From Meira nashicola (lineage: Eukaryota > Basidiomycota > Exobasidiomycetes > Exobasidiales > Brachybasidiaceae), in assembly GCA_001600355.1 (NCBI GenBank), contig BCJU01000002.1:372001-436000 (forward strand): a DNA stretch of 64,000 nucleotides. Direction: 5' to 3'. The stretch's first letter is position 1. Each line of letters starts with the position of its first letter. Below, piece by piece: positions 60,330-64,000 of the stretch. The translations under genes were made by a program, and so were the position numbers. The notes under the pieces were generated by a model, which ran no database searches, was not told the origin of the DNA, and worked only from the letters and a program-made list of their open reading frames with translations.

Positions 60330-60874
60330 ATGTCAGAAAGAGTAAGTAGGGTAAAAAAGGGAATACAGTATGCTATATCATATACTAACATTTCTCATTC
60401 ACATATCTTTAGGGTGCACCAAGAGGAGGATCGGGATTTCGTGGAGGAAGAGGTGGACAGGGAAGAGGCGGTGGTGGTGATCGTGGAAGAGGCGGTCAAC
60501 ATAGAGGAGGAAATCGTGGAGGAGGAAGAGGTGGACATGCTTCATCTTCTTCTTCATCAGCACCTATCAATACATCCGCCGCAGAAAGACCTAAAAAAGA
60601 AGCAATTTTAGATCTCTCAAAACATGTTGATAAAAGAGTTCGAGTCAAATTTACTGGAGGTCGTGAAGTTATTGGAGTTTTGAAAGGTTATGATCAATTG
60701 ATGAATTTGGTCATGGATGATGTAGAGGAATATATTCGTGATCCGGAATCAGGTGATTTAACCGAAAAGACTAGACCGTTGGGACTCGCAGTCTTGCGTG
60801 GAACCGCTCTTACCGTTCTAAATCCTGCAGACGGTTTCGGTCAAATCTCAAATCCATTCGTACCACAGGAATAA
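60330..60874 (+). CDS. LSM7: LSM7 with an RGG-rich N-terminal extension
   Basis: Two exons: 60330-60341, only four codons (MSER), and 60413-60874, giving 157 residues. The Sm fold is clear: EAILDLSKHVDKRVRVKFTG, GREVIGVLKGYDQLMNLVMD and TRPLGLAVLRGTALTVLNPA. LSM7 is part of the LSM1-7 (mRNA decapping) and LSM2-8 (U6 snRNA) rings. The first 55 residues are a Gly/Arg-rich tail (GGRGGQGRGGGGDRGRGG) absent from yeast or human LSM7, which are about 105 residues; RGG tails usually sit on LSM4. The GTAAGT donor and CTTTAG acceptor support the micro-exon. Tail-to-tail with the desaturase. Confidence 0.92.
60342..60412 (+). other. Intron of LSM7 after a 12-nt coding exon
   Basis: 71 nt with GTAAGT donor and TCTTTAG acceptor, phase 0. 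It contains a TACTAAC-type branch-point consensus (ATACTAACA at 60382-60390). Confidence 0.88.
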
Positions 60875-61030
60875 AGGAATAAAATAAAAGCAACTTTTCT
60901 CTTTTTCTACATTACGAATCACCCTCTTGTACAACTTGGTATCTGCAACAAGTGAAGAAGATAAAATGTGTATAATTATGCAAATATATTTATTGTTCGT
61001 ATTCTCACTTTACAAAAAAGGTAACAAATA

Positions 61031-62725
61031 CTAATGATGAATCTCTCCCCTTGCTTGAGCACTTGCAACCATGGAAAGAATCTTGACTTGATTTGCAACA
61101 TGTTCTAAAGTTTTCAAAACCTTTCCATTTCCTTGTTGGAACGTATATTCTTCATACGATAGATCCCACTTTTTAGCAAAAGGTCGTACAAATTCATCTC
61201 GAACTTTGCGTAAATTATGTCTAGGTATCCTCGGGAATAAGTGATGAGAAACTTGCATATGTAGCCCACCATGTAAGAAATCAAGATATGTTGGACAGAG
61301 AACATCCATAGTTGTTCGAATTTGACGAGAAGCAAAACTTTCTCGTAATCCAAGTTCTTCAGAAGATTGAGCAAAATGCGAAAGTACAATTTGAACGTGC
61401 AAAGGACTTGTAACAATATGACTGATCAAAAGAGCAGAAATTCGAGTTGACCAAGCAGGCATTGCACCAAGATAAAGGTACGCAAACCAATACCAAAAGA
61501 ATACCAAACCCGTTGTCTCGATCCAAAACCATTTGTCTCTTCTAGCCTTTAATGCCAAAAAGCCATAAGAGTTGGCATACAAATTGAACCTACCCAAAGA
61601 CATGACCACATAATAAATCTTATGTTGGACGGTCAAGAAAATTCGAGATGGCAGATCGTATGCCAACACACGGCGATAATACGATGACCAGAGACCAAAT
61701 TCACCTTTTTCTTTTGATCCGCTCGGCGATGTTTGCACTAAAAATTTGGGACTGATTGCAAAGAATGGCATATGTTGAATATCAGGATCATGTTCTGGAT
61801 GATTTGTCACAAGATGATGAACATCATGATTATCGCACCACCAACCAATGGATAATCCACCAATATAATTGGCAATCACACTTCCAATCAAGCGATCCCA
61901 AAAGTGACTATGAGTGATGCCGCTGTGACCAGCATCGTGTGCTGTAAAGGTGAGCTGATGCCAGAAAAGTCCAAGAAAGAAAGAAGATAGCAAATAGTAT
62001 GATTTAGACCAGGTGAATGCAGCAAGCAAAGCCAAGGTGATGTATCGAGCACATTCACGCATATATCCTGTCGGTTGAAGTTCATACAATCCAGCTGATT
62101 TGACTTGGTCATGCATTTTCCGATAATCTTCCGAAATTGCCCTCTCTCGTGCTGGATCAATACCGGGCGGATCTAAAGGTGGCTCTAAAAGTTGTAGAGG
62201 TAGTGGAAATCCTTGAGGCCGGGTAGAGAGTATATTTTTAGATTCAGTTCCATCTAGCTTTGTGTGCATTGCTTCAGATGCTTTCCATGCTGTCCATTGT
62301 GCGTCTGGATGATCCAATTTACCTGATCTGTAACCCAATTGAACAGGTGGAACGAGCGGTTTATATCCTTCTCCATCCTTTCCTTCCCAATCATTCTCAT
62401 CTAACATGGCTATGCAAAATCCACGCATCCTTTTCAACGTTTCATCACAATGATATGCTTCAATTTCATCTGTTGCATCCCTTCCCACAAAATGAAGGAT
62501 TGCTAATTCACCTCCAGGATGATTTGCAAGCCATCTGTCCAACTTATAAATCCTTCTTTTATGTAAAACCAGTGTTTCACCATCAGCTATCCTCTTTGCT
62601 AATTCGTGCCTTGTGAGTGTTTTGAGCTTTTGTAGGCGATCGTTGGCTGTGGATATAGAAGCGGTCGCCACTCTTGCTTCTACCTCGTCATTCCCTCTAA
62701 TATTAGGTCTAGATACCAAACCCAT
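61031..62725 (-). CDS. Delta-8 sphingolipid (long-chain base) desaturase with cytochrome b5 domain
   Basis: Intronless, 564 residues. An N-terminal cytochrome b5 domain carries the haem motif HPGG (LANHPGGELAILHFVGRDAT). The desaturase domain has boxes HDAGHSG, HDVHH (in WWCDNHDVHHLVTNHPEHDP) and the variant third box QVSHH, in which Gln replaces the first His, diagnostic of front-end desaturases. Several hydrophobic segments surround them. It introduces the delta-8 double bond in ceramides, leading to fungal glucosylceramides. Homologous front-end delta-6 or delta-5 acyl desaturases are the alternative, but the fungal context and length favour delta-8. Confidence 0.88.
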   Translation of the reverse strand: MGLVSRPNIRGNDEVEARVATASISTANDRLQKLKTLTRHELAKRIADGETLVLHKRRIYKLDRWLANHPGGELAILHFVGRDATDEIEAYHCDETLKRMRGFCIAMLDENDWEGKDGEGYKPLVPPVQLGYRSGKLDHPDAQWTAWKASEAMHTKLDGTESKNILSTRPQGFPLPLQLLEPPLDPPGIDPARERAISEDYRKMHDQVKSAGLYELQPTGYMRECARYITLALLAAFTWSKSYYLLSSFFLGLFWHQLTFTAHDAGHSGITHSHFWDRLIGSVIANYIGGLSIGWWCDNHDVHHLVTNHPEHDPDIQHMPFFAISPKFLVQTSPSGSKEKGEFGLWSSYYRRVLAYDLPSRIFLTVQHKIYYVVMSLGRFNLYANSYGFLALKARRDKWFWIETTGLVFFWYWFAYLYLGAMPAWSTRISALLISHIVTSPLHVQIVLSHFAQSSEELGLRESFASRQIRTTMDVLCPTYLDFLHGGLHMQVSHHLFPRIPRHNLRKVRDEFVRPFAKKWDLSYEEYTFQQGNGKVLKTLEHVANQVKILSMVASAQARGEIHH

Positions 62726-63120
62726 CTCTTGCCAGCAAATGATGGAGACAGTGAATCTATGTTGATGCAGATTGTATTCGTTCAGAAGATAGAGAGCGAG
62801 AGATCAGACAAGCTCGTTACGAGAATTTTGGCCACACGTTCCTAATAATATTATGCGGGCATGCGCCATTCAATTCTCCTGTCTACGCGTTGTTGATTAC
62901 AATATTGCAACTATAAAGTCAGCCGAAGAAGGAGATAATTTGTCTTTATGCTATCGAAAGCATCATAGCTATGGGATCGGAAGTATCTGAAAAGAGATTA
63001 AGAAATGAGAAGGAAGCTTAGTAGGCAGGTCAGGTGATTGATTAGATAATATTGTATTGAATTGTTTGTAGTGAGTAGTGATTACATAAGTTGCTTAGTC
63101 AGCAAAAAAAAATCAAAAAA

Positions 63121-63157
63121 CCTGGGCGTCTGAGCTCCTATGAGCCCAGAGCCCAGG
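63121..63157. repeat. GC-rich imperfect inverted repeat
   Basis: CCTGGGC at 63121-63127 faces GCCCAGG at 63151-63157, and inner TCTG/CAGA and GAGCTC/GAGC segments extend the pairing to an imperfect stem of about 15 bp around a short loop. It could be a terminator-like or repeat-derived hairpin. Confidence 0.5.
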
Positions 63158-63247
63158 AAAAAACCCTGGGGCACCTTTCAGTTTGGTTTTGGGTTTGTTT
63201 TTTTGATGATCACCATCTTTTTATCCAATGTAAGAAGAGGCTACTGG

Positions 63248-63385
63248 TGTGAAGCTCTTTCGAACTTCACGGGAACCTTTTCTTTGGCAAGCCAAAGAGG
63301 TCAGGCGGGTGTTTTTTGATCAGACCTTTCGATCGTCACGAGTACCATCTGCTCGGCAAGCCTCACAGTNNAGGCGGTGGTTGGT
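63248..63385. repeat. Diverged tandem duplication, period about 65 bp
   Basis: Two segments share the order GAAC/GATCG-TTCACGGGAACC versus GTCACGAGTACC, then GGCAAGCC and AGGCGG with GGTG or GTGG. The copies are strongly diverged, and the second contains the two unknown bases. Confidence 0.4.
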
Positions 63386-63463
63386 TGAAAGGTGCCCCGT
63401 AAAAGAGGATGTAATGTGATAAAGTTGTCGAATGTTGATTGATTGTACTTACTCTGATTGCTT

Positions 63464-63571
63464 GATTGATGGCGAAGGTTGCTGGATGTCGATTGATGGC
63501 GAAAGTTGTCGAATGTTGATTGATGGCGAAGATTGTCGAATGCTGAATGATGGCAAAGATTGTCGAGCGAT
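63464..63571. repeat. Four-copy 27-bp tandem repeat
   Basis: Units start at 63464, 63491, 63518 and 63545 with consensus near GATTGATGGCGAAGATTGTCGAATGCT. The period is a multiple of three and the plus frame reads without stops (I-D-G-E-x-C-x-M-L units), but no start context or homologous domain is evident. Partial copies occur just upstream (63424-63445) and again at 63945-63985. Confidence 0.8.
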
Positions 63572-64000
63572 TGCTTTGATGATTTTCGAGAACTTGAATG
63601 TTGACCAAGTCTTTGAAGAAGTAGATCTTTACCAACAACACAGTTACCAGCACCATGCCATCAACTCAGATCATCCTTCCCAGTCCGACTTCACAGTGAC
63701 CCACTCTTGTTTGCATCAGTCCTAGGCATCTTCGAGCACAGAAGATTCCGTCATTAGACCTATCATTCAAGAGTTGCTCTGGATCACTGCTGATCAGACC
63801 GTTTCGCGGACTTTATACTTACCATGATTGCTTGATCAGAAGATTTTGATTGGAATTACTTGAGGATTGTAGAAGACTTGATACCAAAAAGCGAAAGAAG
63901 CGAGTGAATCGGGTTGGAAAGGATGTTGACTTATCGAATGCCGGGGATTGGTGAATGCTGATTGATTGTCGAATGTTGATTGAATGACAAATACTGGATG
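63572..64000. other. Gene-free right edge with scattered partial repeat units
   Basis: No recognised gene. GAATGCTGATTGATTGTCGAATGTTGATTGAATGAC near 63950 resembles broken copies of the 27-bp repeat, so the repeat may continue beyond the window. Confidence 0.45.

Larger units (their letters stand above)
62726..63463. other. Gene-free region with hairpin and degenerate duplication
   Basis: No coding content recognised. It contains an A-rich tract, a GC-rich hairpin (63121-63157), a diverged tandem pair (about 63248-63380) and two unknown bases (63370-63371). The near part must include the desaturase promoter. Confidence 0.5.

Noticed and set aside
63464..63571. Tandem repeats resembling a CRISPR array
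   Set aside because: The 27-bp units abut directly with no spacers, the copies are degenerate, and the host is a eukaryote.

Overview
The window is nuclear DNA from a compact, intron-poor fungal genome, most likely a basidiomycete and perhaps Ustilaginomycotina. The fungal assignment rests on an alpha-aminoadipate lysine gene (LYS4), ERG11, a cytochrome-b5-fused sphingolipid desaturase, and fungal forms of NPR2, ATP17 and UTP3. Basidiomycete placement is inferred from a WASP protein with a CRIB motif, a glycine/RGG-rich N-terminus on LSM7, a CFIm68-like protein and about 0.5 introns per gene. No rRNA, tRNA, CRISPR array or intact transposon was recognised. Single ambiguous bases occur at 28032, 53643 and 53649, and two at 63370-63371, so this is a draft assembly.

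I support 37 protein genes. Fourteen carry 18 coding introns, mostly 68-90 nt and mostly with a GTGAGT donor. Several genes are visible only after splicing by eye: the complex I 12 kDa subunit (16285-16676), SUS1 (24070-24569), NOP10 (51411-51744), the second exons of ATP17, eL36 and ALG13, and the first exons of LSM7 and the CFIm68-like gene.

Layout. 1-12.3 kb: NPR2 (cut by the left edge), a ketopantoate-reductase-like gene, a RecQ helicase tail-to-tail with SLX4, mitoribosomal mS45, a CFIm68-like RNA-binding protein and a secreted carboxylesterase. 12.3-24.6 kb: ATP17, uL29, a complex I subunit, a PAP2 phosphatase, delta-12 desaturase, an Mtf2-like protein, mitoribosomal uS9m and SUS1. 25-38.7 kb: UTP3/SAS10, an unrecognised serine-rich protein with a 1.8-kb upstream region, YIP1, WASP, HIS6, eIF2B-beta and YVH1. 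38.7-52.8 kb: a CHORD-CS protein, NHP2, mitochondrial TrpRS, LYS4, a GRAMD4-like protein, glutathione reductase, eL36, NOP10 and ALG13. 53.5-62.7 kb: RER1, a bZIP factor, ERG11, AP-2 mu, LSM7 and the delta-8 sphingolipid desaturase. 62.7-64 kb has no recognisable gene and holds a hairpin, a degenerate duplication and a 27-bp tandem repeat.

The genes are housekeeping and do not form a cluster. Two patterns stand out. Neighbouring genes alternate strand in 27 of 36 adjacent pairs, giving 13 divergent promoters, some between genes of the same compartment. Ribosome and snoRNP assembly genes (NHP2, NOP10, UTP3, YVH1, uL29, eL36) are well represented. The most notable single-gene observations are: a glutathione reductase whose presequence frame has no ATG but has a CTG in strong context just below a TATA box; a RecQ helicase with Gln in place of the near-invariant Trp of the aromatic-rich loop; an ERG11 with Leu where Candida albicans has Phe145; and a possible C/D snoRNA in the uL29 intron. 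I saw no convincing evidence of a wholly new system.
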